A DNA stretch of 64,000 bases. It comes from Homarus americanus. Lineage: Eukaryota; Arthropoda; Malacostraca; Decapoda; Nephropidae. Shown here piece by piece: positions 40,600 to 52,500 of this stretch. Made by a program: the position numbers and the translations under genes. The stretch covers positions 13,784,842-13,848,841 of the forward strand of contig NW_024736071.1 in the NCBI RefSeq assembly GCF_018991925.1, in the 5' to 3' direction. The notes under the pieces are model-generated. The model searched no databases and was not told the origin of the DNA. It saw only the letters and a list, made by a program, of their open reading frames with translations. Each line of letters opens with the position of its first letter. Position 1 is the stretch's first letter.

Positions 40600-41805
40600 A
40601 AGACCTGCCCTCTTTGCTGCCATTGTTGGCCAACTTTGCTGACCGAACCATCTGCCACTGACATCGTCAACAACACCTCACGAGCGTTTTCGGTTTATCG
40701 AGCATTACTTTGCCCTCCCCACTGGTGGTGTGAGTGTCCTACACTCCAGCTGGAGAGCAGTTATAGCATGATATTCCAGACGTGGTTTGAGCTCTTTTCC
40801 TTCAACTACTATTTTTCCTTTTTTCGCTCTGGCCTAGGGACCTGCACCCTCAAAAGTGTATTCATCCTGCAGTCCCCCTGTAACTGTTCACCTCCCTCCC
40901 AGGAGATTGTGAACACGAAACAGGGTTGGGGCAAGAACCCATCCCTCTGCCGAGTCTTTCCAGGAAAACCGTGATCGTGCAGGTCCACCTGGAAAGAGGG
41001 TAGCAATCCTCATCCTTACCCAATAGGCACACATCTATAAGTGAGCAGTCACATACACTGGGAAGTAGGTTTCTCCAAACGGGGCTCCAGGAGAGAAGCT
41101 CAGGAACCACTCGACTACCACCCAGTCATCAAGTGGCTGTGGGGAGTGTTGAAATTCCTCTGCTACTTACTCAACCGGAATAGGTAGGCTCTGAATAACA
41201 GAAAAACCTCTAAAAAAGAAGAAAACACCACTTAACCACCGATTATGGAGTGCATACGCCCTCCTAACCGCGATCCCCGCCTGAACCGCCAACCCGAACC
41301 ACGACAGGCTCCACACAGAGAAAGCGGACCAGCTGCGGGCCTCCCACGAAGCCCTGAAAACCAAGAACAACGCCATCCACACCACCTCTGCCTCCCCCAA
41401 CAACTCCACCACCACTGCCACCGCCACTGAGGACGACAACTGGACGAAGGCTGAAAACAATAAACGTCGACGTGCATTTTTGGGAAACGAAATCCGTCAA
41501 GCAGCCCAAAAGGCACCCATCACCACCACCAGCTCGCCCCCCAACAGCACTGCCAAAATTCCGGTTCTTCAAAATGGACACGAAAAAGATATATGCCGCC
41601 ATCACAGAGATGGAGAAACAAAACCCACTGGCCAAGTTCTCAGTGCAGCCCAGCTGTCATGGTAACGTTGACTGCTGATCTATTTAACTAATGATTCTTA
41701 TTAAACTCCACGCCCGCAAAACATGAGTGAGTTAGCGACCCCTGAGAAGACGTGTTTTTTCCCCATACACGCTACACTGGTGTTCCCTCCCAGAGTCCCG
41801 CCTTT
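40600..41805 (+). pseudogene. Jockey-like LINE: 5' region and first part of ORF1
   Basis: 41420-41680 reads NWTKAENNKRRRAFLGNEIR and IYAAITEMEKQNPLAKFSVQ in shifted frames, typical of the N-terminal half of Jockey ORF1 (gag-like, nucleic-acid-binding). 40600-41240 is probably its 5' leader. The ORF is cut at about 41800 by unrelated sequence and resumes at about 43005. Confidence 0.65.
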
Positions 41806-43004
41806 GTGAAGACAGTTGTCAATGCGTGGTTTATTCCACTTTCTCCTGGGAAGCTCAATCTTGAATTAGTCTGTGTAAATCAACTCAAGTAATTCGCCAG
41901 ACCTTTGTCAAGTGAGGGTCATCTTTGAATGAGTAACAGTTAGTTTGTTTGTAATTATTGTCATTGTGGGAGTAGCGATCACTGGCAACTCAGGGGTATA
42001 TATACTCAACACGAGCCAGGCAGTGCGTTCTCTGACGCTGCTTCCAATGTTTCTCCAGGTATGTTTGGTGTAGTCATTCAGTTAATTCAGTCAATTGTAG
42101 TGAATATCAGTGTTCACCAGTGTTCATGATTTAACAGTTGAATTGTCATTCACCCAGTGTAGAAGTAATATAACGTAAATACGTCTGTCGTCTAGACAAG
42201 AGAGTTTGTTTGTGTTGTCATGTTTCCCCGGCTCTCTGACGCTGCTTCCAATGTTTCTCCAGATCCCATTGTGATTCTTGCAACCATTCAACAACGGCCC
42301 CGGATGTAGTAAATAACCAACAGGGATCATATACGAAACGATGGCACCGATGCGGCCTGATTAATGTGCCCCACGGCTTCGTTGGGCCAGACCCCAGACC
42401 CGCCATGTGTCTGGCTACCCCACAATAACAACGGCGGTGAGCCCCAGTGCTCTACCCTGGGTTCCTCCTTGGAAGTGTATGTCCACAGAGAGGGTTGTAA
42501 CATGTATGTTAGGGATAATTAGATGGAAATAATTATCCCATGTTGGGTAGTTGACCCCTGTATATGCTAGGGTCATTATTAACGTATATGTTGAGTAAAA
42601 TAATCTACAATGAGTGCCATGTAATGTAACACCAGTAATGTTGTGAGTAAGAGTAAAGAAGAAGGGACTGAGTTTGCACTAAGCCCAGGAGCTGAGCCTG
42701 GTAGTTATATGATTAATACAATATCTTTCCCCATTGATTGCATATTAATAAACTTGTTTTTAGAGTACTTTAGGTGTATTCCTTTCTCCCACAGTATTTT
42801 ACCTTTATTTCCATCCAAGTGACTTGACACCAGAATTACCATACCCATGCGCCTAGACCCTCGACCATGCTACCAAAAGAATGTCCATGCTACCAAAAGA
42901 ATAGGTGACGGAACTGAGTCAGAGTAAGACTAAGAGAAGTAAGTAAGATGAGGGTGGTGTAGAGATAAGAGAGGAGACCCGTGCCCTCACACAGCGACCT
43001 AAAG
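41806..43004. mobile_element. Unclassified insertion splitting the Jockey ORF1
   Basis: Separates the two ORF1 parts. It contains a 30-bp direct repeat (starting 'ctctgacgctgcttccaatg' at about 42032 and 42233). From about 42497 it has 'tgtaacatgtatgttaggga' and a later 'aataaacttg', which would fit an LTR with a poly(A) signal. It ends in a purine tract 'aaagggggagatga'. No protein recognised. Confidence 0.4.
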
Positions 43005-43825
43005 GGGGAGATGATTATTCACCCCAAAAACAAGGACTCCGCCACCACCCTTGACACATACCTGAAAAACACCACCACCGTTGCATCAACCAAGCTGGAC
43101 CCCGCCCAGAAACATATGAAGTCGGTAACCCTCTGATACCCAAAGGAGCTACCCCTCGAACCCCTGGAAAACCATCCAAAGATCCTAAAAGACGAAAGAT
43201 GCTCTCCCGCGACCGACAAGACGGCCACCACAAAACAAGTGCTCATAACACACTATGGTCCACCCCCCAGCACCATAGACCTCAAAACCTGGGGGATCTA
43301 TGAAGAAAGGCCCTTCGTTCCGGAGCCCCTGCAGTGCTTCAGATGCCAGAAATACGAGCATCATCAGACGAGGTGCACATACAAGGAAATCTGCGCCGTC
43401 TGCATGCAAAAGCAGAGCACACACTCCTGCCTCACCAAGTTGAAGAATGGAGAAAAAATTGCCCCCAAGTGTGCCAACTGCGGGAGCAAACACCACGCCT
43501 GGAACCCTGGACAAGGAGGGTCCAGGCAAACCGACCAGCATCACCTCCAGCAGCAAGACCGGCCTCCACCGCTTGCACACCAGCCCCACCAAGTATCTTC
43601 GTGTGGGGAACCCAAAGGCAAACACAACAAAGCCAACCCCCTCAACCGGTCAACACCCAAAGTGATGCCCAGTTTCCTGGCCTCCCTACGGCCACACTTC
43701 AGCCCCCCAAGCAGCAGACAACGACAACAACTACGAAAAAGACAAAACAAGCACACACCATGGCACCAGAAGGAATGATACAAGTATCAGACCTAGCCAA
43801 GGTACTGACAACCTTCGCAGAGGGC
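43005..43825 (+). pseudogene. Jockey-like LINE ORF1, C-terminal half with zinc knuckles
   Basis: The 43239-43540 frame reads HYGPPPSTIDLKTWGIYEER and PEPLQCFRCQKYEHHQTRC (CCHC knuckle), then CAVCMQKQSTHSC and CANCGSKHHAWNP, the triple knuckle of Jockey ORF1. Upstream, NTTTVASTKLDPAQKHMKSV is in frame apart from one stop. A frameshift follows near 43500. This ORF1 probably belongs with RTs like that at 46869-50760, but the two are not one copy. Confidence 0.8.
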
Positions 43826-43831
43826 CTAGCC

Positions 43832-44198
43832 CAGTGGTTCTCAACCTGGGGGCCATGGCCCCTAAGGGAGCTACGGCAAGAATTTAGGGGAGCCACGGCG
43901 AGCTGTTATAAATTGTATGCTTCCAAATAATGTTGGGAATCTGAATTAAATAAAACTTGTATTACTTATTTTGACTTGGCAGAAGAGAATTTTCATTTTT
44001 TTTTTGTCATTTTGTTTAATCATAACGACAATACAATTTTATTATTTACATACAGTACTTTGGTGCTAACTTTTTTTATTTTTTACGGAATATTTAAGAT
44101 TTCACAGGTCCAGTCCCTGTCTGTGTGACAGGCGCTGGACCGAGCTGCAGAACTGACTTGTTCAGTACGTTTCCGTGTGTCATCCCTTTGCAAGTGGT
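43832..44198. mobile_element. hAT-type MITE, one terminus
   Basis: Begins CAGTGGTTCTCAACCTGGGG, the classic hAT-Charlie terminus, inserted in the Jockey ORF1. The 8 bases before it are ggcctagc; the matching right copy and terminus were not found, so the right end is probably lost at the LTR element that follows. Confidence 0.6.
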
Positions 44199-44203
44199 GA
44201 TAG

Positions 44204-45745
44204 TGTGGGGTACGAGATATAGGTTCACACTCAGGATGGGATGGAGAAAGGAAACTCACAATGTGCTCTCTGTATACATGTTGTATTGGATGTACAGTGC
44301 AGCTTGGTGCTGGGAAGCGGTAGCGTGGTTACAAGCGTGATGTAGAGAGAGCTGGTTGGTGAGGATGCTCAGAGGAGGACCAGCTTGTGAGTCGCCATGC
44401 TCGCCGGCGGGAGTGAGGGCCGCCAGGCAGCGGCGGAGGAGGTGGTGTTGCTTGCTGCGGCTGTAGCTAAAAGAAGAGAGTGGTCATCACGAGGTCAGGT
44501 CTTATATAGCGGAGGTAGGCGTGGCTTAATAGTTGACCTCCGTCATGTAAGGCGGCGCTGGTTGACCTAGACCACGAGGCATACACTGGGGAATTCGCGG
44601 GGTCGGCTACTCAGCGACAAACAGCGTTTGTAGGGGAGGTATCCACTACAGTACTCCCCCCTTCCCTCCAGGCGGTGTAGGAGATTTGTTGTCTGCAGGG
44701 TTGCATGGCACATGTGAGGCAGAACGGGCGGTGCATGCCACATGTGAGCCATAACGGCGAGGGCGTGGATGAGCCGACCGCTAGAGGAGACAACTGTCTA
44801 GATACACAATATCTGTGGGAGTAGAGAGGGAGAAAAAGGGTGTGTGGAGGCGATGAATGTTGTGCTTCCCTTACGGCAGGTACAGAGTCATCAGATGCTC
44901 CTGCTGGGGTGTGTGTGCTTGGGTCAGGAGCAGGGGCTGCGTTAGTAGGAGCGGAGGAGAGTCCATGACAGCAGCAGGGTGCATGACAGCAGCAGGGTTC
45001 ACGACAGCAGCAGGGTGCAGGACAGTAGCAGGGAGTACCTGAGGGAGAAAAGAGGGGTGTGTGGGTCCGCACTCAGGCGCATGGGCCTCGTCGGGAGCAG
45101 GGGCTACATCAGGAGGAGCGGCAGGGGGTACTGCTGGGCCGGGGGCGGCGTCTGAGGCAGGACGGGTGTGTTGGGGTCGGTAGGACGTGGTGCTTAGGGC
45201 AGGAAGAGGAGCGGCTGTCTGCTTAGAGTACCAGAGCTGCTCTAGGGTGTCTAACCTGCTGTGTAGAGACAGTAGCTGTAGAGCCGATGAGAGCTGCCTC
45301 TGCGTGGGTAAGCCAGTCTTCCATGTTGCTTGAAGACTGGGAGAGTGATAAGTTTCTCCTCCATCCTGTGTGAGCGCAAATTTCCGGGGGTCACCATTTG
45401 TGGGGTACGTGATATTTGGTGCTGGGAAGTGGCAGCGTGGTTACAAGCGTGATGTAGAGAGAGCTGGTTGGTGAGGATGCTCAGAGGAGGACCAGCTTGT
45501 GGGTTGCCATGTTCGCCGGCGGGAGCGAGGGCCGCCAGGCAGCGGCGGAGGAGGTGGTGTTGCTTGCTGCGGCTGTAGCTAGAAGAAGAGAGTGGTCACC
45601 ACGAGGTCAGGTCTTATATAGCGGAGGTAGGCGTGGCTTAATAGTTGACCTCCGCCATGTAAGGCGGCGCTGGTTGACCTAGACCACTAGGCATACACTG
45701 GGGAATTCGCGGGGTTGGCTACTCCGCGACAAACAGCGTTTGTAG
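44204..45745 (-). mobile_element. Non-autonomous LTR retrotransposon (antisense, 5' LTR truncated)
   Basis: The 3' LTR is 44204-44650 (starts TG and ends CA on the minus strand, with TATATAAGACCTG as TATA box), followed on the + strand by the inverted polypurine tract 'ctccccccttccctcc'. The internal part is about 750 bp. The 5' LTR is 45399-45745, lacking about 95 bp inside and its outer end. The primer-binding site next to it reads TGGTGACCCCCGGA (minus strand). Only a short leader frame (MEDWLTHAEAALIG) is present; no gag-pol. Confidence 0.85.
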
Positions 45746-45983
45746 TTTTAATGGAATCGCTTCATGGGAACCGGTTCCCAAATTGGGAACCGATTCTGAG
45801 GTAGCTCATCAGAATCGCAGGAATCGATTCCTGCTCAGCCCTAGTAAATTACTTTATCCGTGTTAAATATTTTTAGAAACTTTATTACATAGTGAAGTGT
45901 TTTAAAGTTTAAAGTATTGATTTGGTGTAGAAGCTACCGTGAACTTTTTAATATAAGTAACTAGTTCTTCGGTGTGTTATATT
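45746..45983. mobile_element. Outer hAT-like repeat, left flank of the nest
   Basis: 45760-45842 is rich in palindromes ('gggaaccggttccc', 'gaatcgattc') and ends 'ctcagccctag', a hAT-like terminus. 45850-45983 matches 51970-52095, showing that the nest sits in a dispersed repeat. Bases 45976-45983 are the left target duplication of the next element. Confidence 0.55.
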
Positions 45984-46125
45984 TAGGGTTGCCATAACTG
46001 AACATTCAAAAAAGAGGAAGCTCCCGATGACACGCCCGGCACACACAGGCTAATATACAACATACATGGTATAGAAATCTTAAAAAAAAAATTACCTTTG
46101 CTTAAGGCTGAACATCTTCATTCCC

Positions 46126-46557
46126 TTAGCTGCAGTCTTCTTCCCCCACTGTGTGTGTGACTTGATGTGCCCATGCATACTTTTCTGTAGATCGGAACTT
46201 TTTCAGTATTGACTGATTGCTTTTTAGAAAGGTATAGAAGTCACTGCAAGGTGTTTCTCGGAAATTGTACTGTACAGTCAGAATGCCTTTCATTGTTTCA
46301 ACACTCAATTTGTTCCTTTCCTTTGTCCATTGACTTTGCATCAGTGAAAAAACTCTTTCTACATTTGCATTGTGAGATGATATAGCAAAGAAGAATTGTG
46401 CAATTCTTAGCAATTCTGAGTGGCAATCAATGTTCTTTGATTTTTCAAAGTAGCTGGTCCACTTTTTATGTGTTGGCAGATTACTAAATTCTTCATCACT
46501 CTTGTAATTTTCCACAAACTGTTTCAGGTTACTAACTTGGTCAAAACACTTCATCAA
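46126..46557 (-). pseudogene. hAT transposase, C-terminal dimerisation domain
   Basis: 144 codons without stops: KWTSYFEKSKN, then FFFAISSHNANVERVFSLMQ, SQWTKERNKLSVETMKGILT and VQYNF. The NxxxERxFS...KxRNxL pattern is the hAT C-terminal (dimerisation) signature. The rest of the transposase is missing, replaced by the LTR at 46603. Fragment only. Confidence 0.88.
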
Positions 46558-46927
46558 TTTCTACCCCCTTATCAATCAAATATTTGACAGCTTAGTTTAC
46601 AGTGTAGTGGATTTCTCCCCTACAACTCCCAACTGAGCTCCTACCATGTGCCTACCAGCCAATCAGCGTACAGCCAGCTACGCCGAGAGACTAAGTCTAT
46701 GCAGTGGACGTAGGGGTACGATCGCCGACCTAGTCTCGACCTTCAACCTCCAGCTCAGGATCAGAGCGTTTCACACCTTACGCTTAAGCCACTGTGATTG
46801 GCCCTCTCGCTACACTCACCCCAAATCCTGATCCTCGTAAATTGTATAAATACGGCCATGCCTGGCAGAAAGAAACCAAGTCAACATTGTACTAAGAGAC
46901 GTTAAGAAAGCATTCGATAAAGTATGG

Positions 46928-48583
46928 TGTAGTGGAATTCTCCCCTACAAACGCTGTTTGTCGCTGCCTAGCCGACCCCACCAATTCCCCAGTGTATACC
47001 TCGTGGTCTAGGTCAACCAGCGCCGCCATACACCACGGAGCGGGGGTCAACTGCTAAACCACGCCTACCCCCACTATTTAAGACCTGACCTCGTGGTGAT
47101 CTGCCTCTCCTTCTACCTACACCAACCAGCCAGCAACACCACCTCCGCCGCTGCCTGGCGGTCCTCGCTCCTCCTCCGCCTGCCTGGCGGTCCTCTCTCC
47201 CGCTGGCGAGCATGGCGACCCACAATCTGTCCTTCTCTGAGCGTCCTCACCAACCAGCTCTCTCTACATCACGCTTGTAACCATGCTGCCTTCCCAGCAC
47301 CAAGCTGCATTGTACATCCAATACAACATGTATATAGAGAGCACATTGTGAGTTTCCTTTCTCCATCCCATCCTGAGTGTGAACCAAACATCTCATACCC
47401 CACAAATGGTGACTCCCGGAGATTCGCACTCACACAGGATGGAGGAGAAACTGATCACGCTCCCAGTCTTCAAGCAACATGGAAGACTGGCTTATCCACA
47501 CAGAAGCAGCTCTCATCGGCTCTACAACTACTGTCTCTACACCACAGGTTAGACACCCTAGAGCAGCACTGTTTCTCCTAGCAGACACCAGCTCCTTTTC
47601 CTGCCCCCAAGCACCACGTCCTACCGACCCCAGCACACCCGTCCTGCCTCAGACGCCGACCCCGGCCCAGCAGTAACCCCTGCCGCCCCTGATGCGGCCT
47701 CTGTTCCTGAGTGCGGACCCACACACCCCCTCTTTTCTCCCTCAGGTACTCCCTACTAATGTCCTGCACCCTGCTGCTGTCGTGGACCCAGCTGCTGTCA
47801 CGAGCCCTCATCCGCTTCTGCTGACGCAGCCCCTGCTCCTGACCCAGGCCCACACACCCCAGCAGGCGCATCTGACGACTCTGTACCTGCCGTGAGGGAA
47901 GCACAACATTCATCGCCTCCACACACCCTTATTCTCCCTCTCTACTCCCACAGATATTGTGTATCTAGACAGTTGTCCCCAGCGACCGGCTCATCCACGC
48001 CATCGCCGTTGTCTCACATGAGGCACGCACCGCCCGTTCTGCCTCACATGTGCTATGCAACCCTGCAGACAACAAGTCTCCTACACAGCCTGGAGGGAAG
48101 GGGGAGTATTGTAGTGGAATTCTCCCCTACAAACGCTGTTTGTCGCTGCCTAGCCGACCCCACCAATTCCCCAGTGTATGCCTCGTGGTCTAGGTCAACC
48201 AGCGCCGCCATACACCACGGAGCGGGGTCAACTGCTAAGCCACGCCTACCCCCGCTATTTAAGACCTGACCTCGTGGTGATCTCTCTCCTTCTACCTACA
48301 CCAACCAGCCAGCAACACCTCCTCCGCCGCTGCCTGGCGGTCCTCGCCCTCCTCCGCCTGCCTGGCGGTCCTCTCTCCCGCTGGCGAGCATGGCGACCCA
48401 CAAGCTGTCCTTCTCTGAGCGTCCTCACCAACCAGCTCTCTCTACATCACGCTTGTAACCATGCTGCCTTCCCAGCACCAAGCTGCATTGTACATCCAAT
48501 ACAACATGTATATAGAGAGCACATTGTGAGTTTCCTTTCTCCATCCCATCCTGAGTGTGAACCAAACAATTTCATACCCCACA
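46928..48583 (+). mobile_element. Complete non-autonomous LTR retrotransposon, 1656 bp
   Basis: 5' LTR 46928-47404 and 3' LTR 48110-48583, both TGTAGTGGAATTCTCCCC to CCCCACA and nearly identical, so the insertion is recent. The duplication ATGG is at 46924-46927 and 48584-48587. Primer-binding site TGGTGACTCCCGG at 47407. Polypurine tract 'ggagggaagggggag' just before 48110. TATA box 'tatttaagacctg' in each LTR. The 705-bp interior has only a short frame from 47479 (MEDWLIHTEAALIGSTTTVS); no gag or pol. It must be mobilised in trans (inference). Confidence 0.93.
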
Positions 48584-49174
48584 ATGGCACCTCGGATTAA
48601 AATTTAAACTGCTTCAATTAAATCTCCCAGAACCAATAGAAAAAATTGCCTGTGACTTCTAGACGATCGCACGGCACAAATACAAATTGGCAGCTTTATA
48701 GGACCACCCATAAAACTGAAAAGTGGAGTACCCCAAGGCAGTGTTCTTTCACCCACGATGTACAATATCTACAAGGCAGACCTACCAGAACCATCTCCCT
48801 ACAGTGAATACATAAGTTTTGCAGACGTTATCACACAAATCATCACATACCCTGGCAAATCAACAGCAATAATGGCACAACATACTGCCAACGCAATAGA
48901 GAACATCAACCAGTACGAAAAAAAGTGGAAGATACAAACGAACACCAACAAGTTTAAAATAATCCCAATCGCTAAAAGGAAAAAAGACCCCATTATAGTA
49001 AACAACAAAGTGATTCCATATGCCATGGAAGGCACTGTCCTGGGGCTGAAGATAACTACAAAAGGCTACAAAACATTCATCACCGAAAAACTTGTAAAAA
49101 CCAGAAACATGGTAACTAAATTAAAACGTTTCAGAAGCCTGTCAGCAAAAAACAAATTAAAGTTATATAGAGCC

Positions 49175-50131
49175 TGTAGGGGTATCGAGATATTAATGTT
49201 GTCTAGAACTCAGGATGGAAGGAAACTCTAATGTGGTTTTCTTATATAATATATATAAGTTATATGATAGACAGTCTGGTGCTGGAGATGCCGTGTGGTG
49301 GGGAGCAGCTCAGTAGAAGACGTTCGGTGAGTATCCTGTGGGGTATGAGATGTTTGGTTCACACTCAGGATGGGATGGAGAAAGGAAACTCACAATGTGC
49401 TCTCTACATACATGTTGTATTGGATGTACAATGCAGCTTGGTGCTGGGAAGGCAACATGGTTACAAGCGTGATGTAGAGAGAGCTGGTTGGTGAGGACGC
49501 TCAGAGAAGGACAGCTTGTGGGTCGCCATGCTCGCCAGCGGGAGAGAGGACCGCCAGGCAGGCGGAGGAGGAGGAGGTGTTGCTGGCTGCGGCTGTAGGT
49601 AGAAAGAGAGACAGATCACCACGAGGTCAGGTCTTAAATAGCGGGGGTAGGCGTGGCTTAGCAGTTGACCCCCGCTCCGTGGTGAATGGCGGCGCTGGTT
49701 GACCTAGACCACGAGGCATACACTGGGGAATTGGTGGGGTCGGCTAGGCAGCGACAAACAGCGTTTGTAGGGGAGAATTCCACTACAATCCTGTTGAAGG
49801 AGGTAGATGTGCAGGAGCTTCGTTAGAGAAGGTGTTGCCTGTTGCTGGCCTCCTGGTTGAATGAAATGTTAACAGCGTGGAGCTTGCTGGAGGAGATGTT
49901 GCTTGTTCAGGAAAATGGGCAGAATGAATCTCAATGGAGAGACAGAGCTTATATACACCCGGCAGCAGCCGCCAGTCCTCTATGAGTCATGTTGGGAAAA
50001 CCCGAGAAGTAGCCGGTGACTAGTTCCGTTGCTAAGATATGGTAACATCTGGGGACAGCTCTCGCTTGGTTGCTAGGGGAGGCGGCACATTGGAATGCGA
50101 TACGCAGTTTGTAGGGGAGACGTCCACTACA
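49175..50131 (-). mobile_element. Solo LTR (antisense), split by another solo LTR
   Basis: Outer edges 'tgtaggggtatcgagat' and 'gagacgtccactaca'; 4-bp duplication agcc at 49171-49174 and 50132-50135. The 49337-49787 LTR sits inside. Without it the length is about 500 bp. It is a different subfamily from the insert. Confidence 0.83.
49337..49787 (-). mobile_element. Solo LTR (antisense), innermost
   Basis: TGTGGGGTATGAGATGTTTG to 'gggagaattccactaca', the inverted form of the 46928 LTR and very close to it. Duplication atcc at 49333-49336 and 49788-49791. Inverted TATA box 'caggtcttaaata' present. Confidence 0.92.
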
Positions 50132-51387
50132 AGCCTATGCCCAATCCCGACTAGTATATCCGCCAATTCCCCTACATGCAATAAAACAAACAAACCTAAA
50201 GAAACTGCAGATAATTCAAAACTTAGCCCTAAGAGATGTATATAACATCAGATATCCTGACATAGTCACCAACCGTCAACTACACCAACGAGCCCAAATA
50301 GAACCCCTAAACATTTACCTACACGAACACTCAAAAAGAATATGGACAAAATTAGAAGAAATAGAACCAGGACCAATCAAAGAATGGATGGAAGAGACAG
50401 AAGACGGAAGAAGAGAACACTCGTGGTTCCCTAAAAGTAAAAGAAGAGCCCTAGAACCCACACCAACTCCACTCTATTAAAAGATGCAAGGTTACCCCAC
50501 TGACAACCTTGGCAGCCAAACCACACACAACATTAGATCATAAAAAGATAGGATGTTCTTGGCAGAAGCACAAGTACCTGCCCTAGACTCCTCACCATTG
50601 GCTAGGACATAACACACGAAAATGAAAGGCAAAATTGCAATAGTTGCTAAACATACAAACACCTGACATAAATATAACGCCTAAGACGAAATTTAGCTTA
50701 AACACAAACATGAGATAACAGAAGCACTTGGGTTGAGCCCCAAGACCTAGCATTCTACTACTATTTTCCAATTTCCTCGCTTTTCTTCTGCACTATCCAC
50801 CAACCCCAAGTCCCTCCAAATTCCACCATTATTCTTCTAGTCCAGTTCCCGCACCACCAATCTACGCATCTGCATCAAGATTTCTTCACACTTTACTTCA
50901 TCCATCGATCGATCGATCGGGAGACCATTCTACACTCGGCTACTGGCCCAGCAACATCTCTCACAGCTCCTCACCACCTCAGAAACCTCCTCGCCCTACA
51001 GGACCTCTGAGCAAGTTTCTCCTCACCTAGTCACTCCTAAGCACTGCGCTGTACAACAATACAACATGTATACAGAGAGCACATTGTGAGTTTCCTTCTT
51101 CCATCCCATCCTGAGTGTGAACCCAAAACCCATACCCCACAACAGCACCGTACAGGAGTACAAGTGACTTATCTGCTGACGAAAACTGAACGAGATCTCA
51201 ACGGTTTCCTCCTTCCCCCTCTCTCTCTCGTCATTACAGTTTCATGTTTTTTTTTCCGTGGAGAAAATGATGGATGCTGAAATTCCGGACTTTTGAAGAA
51301 TTTTAAAAATTCCTTCCGGATGAAGATTTCGAGACCTAAATAGAGATGTCCGGGAAAATACGGACGTATGGAAACCCTAGTTATAAT

Positions 51388-52500
51388 GGACGGCAGGTAT
51401 CTGCCAAATTTCCTGTACCACAAGGTCAAGGTAACATTGATTTTAACATCGATCTCTATGCAGCATGTCATTATATCAGGCCAACAGCTGAAAGTCAGCG
51501 GCACATTAAATAATAATGAGATAAAACTTTTGGGATTGTGTGTATCTATTGTGCAAGGCAACATTGCTTGGCAATATGGAAGCGTAGGTGCAGTATCTAA
51601 AACAACTATCTGTGCATACTTTATGGTATATTGGTATATGAGGGCTTTTACTAGTCACACGTAAAGCATATCGACCAACACCTGTAGAGATACTGTAGTT
51701 GTTTTAGGTACTGTACAGTACATCTGATATATATTATGTCGGTAATATTTTTTAAACTTTTATCAGAACAAAAAATAATTATATAGCATATTGTTGATAT
51801 TATTTTGAGGGTAATTTATGAAAAAAATATTTGGTTCTATAAATTTATAGCCATTTATAATATTTATAAACTGCACTTGTGGTGTGTTAGCGCTTCATCC
51901 GGTGGTGATTGGTGACGCTGGTGAGTACCTTCATTTGTATCACCTTTCATCTGATCACGTTATGAATTTCTTAATTTTTTATTAATATCATTAGAAACTG
52001 TGTTACATAGTGAAATGTTTAAAGTTTAACCTAGTGATATGGGATGGAAGATAATGTGAATTCTTAATTTTAATAACTGGATGTCTTGGGTGTGTTGACA
52101 TCAGTCGACGTCTAGCATGCGGCCACATTCCCTGCACCACAAGGTGACACCGATATTAACTTTGATCTTTATGTATCATGCGTCATATCAGGCCAACAGC
52201 TAAAGGGCAGCGAAATAACCAGTTCTCTCGCCAATTACAATATAAAATCACGATGGCCGAGTTGAAACTCCTTCCACATTCAAACTCGTGCAACAGTGCA
52301 TCTCAACCTAGTTGGTCAAACTCCAGTCTCTACCTACTCAAACCATCTCTACCTAACTCAATGCAGAACCTTGCCAATACATTTAATACTCGGCTTAGTC
52401 CTGAACAGGGTTTCTTGTCTTTCAGTGTCACAACACTTCCACCTTATCATTTTCTGTAAATTTGCATTTTCAACCAATATGGCTCTCGATTTGGTAAAGT
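51388..52500. repeat. Two copies of an unclassified dispersed repeat
   Basis: 51395-51500 ('ctgtaccacaaggt', 'tcatatcaggccaacagct' region) matches 52125-52210. 51970-52095 matches 45850-45983. So the nest lies inside the first of two adjacent copies of the same repeat. No coding function recognised. Confidence 0.6.

Larger units (their letters stand above)
46869..50760 (+). pseudogene. Jockey-like LINE RT, interrupted twice by LTR elements
   Basis: Segment 1 (46870-46927) ends DVKKAFDKVW. Segment 2 (48584-49174) reads FIGPPIKLKSGVPQGSVLSP, YISFADVITQI (the catalytic FADD is FADV here), then NKLKLYRA. Segment 3 (50132-50480) reads LKKLQIIQNLALRDVYNIRY and TKLEEIEPGPIKEWMEETED, ending at a stop after TPLY. 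The breaks coincide exactly with LTR insertions that have 4-bp duplications. It is 5'-truncated, with the 3' tail to about 50760. The RT is inactive. Confidence 0.85.
46603..51141 (+). mobile_element. Solo LTR, split by a LINE and its insertions
   Basis: The left part, 46603 to about 46868, starts TGTAGTGGATTTCTCCCC and contains 'ttgtataaatacgg', a TATA box. The right part, about 50770-51141, ends 'gagcacattgtgagtttcc ... ccccaca'. The 4-bp duplication acag is at 46599-46602 and 51142-51145. Start and end motifs are shared with the other LTRs here, but the middle differs, so it is a distinct subfamily. Confidence 0.8.
45984..51379 (-). mobile_element. hAT transposon, host of a multi-level nest
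   Basis: The TIRs TAGGGTTGCCATA and (inverted) TAGGGTTTCCATA differ at one base. The 8-bp duplications gttatatt (45976-45983) and gttataat (51380-51387) differ at one base. The transposase remnant is at 46126-46557. An LTR (46603-51141) and its own insertions fill most of it. The related repeat at 52080-52110 is uninterrupted. Confidence 0.82.

Noticed and set aside
41167..41635. Antisense frames over the Jockey ORF1
   Set aside because: Shadows of the sense ORF1, whose domain order and zinc knuckles support the + strand.
44204..51141. Endogenous retrovirus with coding capacity
   Set aside because: All LTR copies are solo or have about 700-bp interiors without gag, pol or env; the only RT in the region belongs to a Jockey-like LINE.
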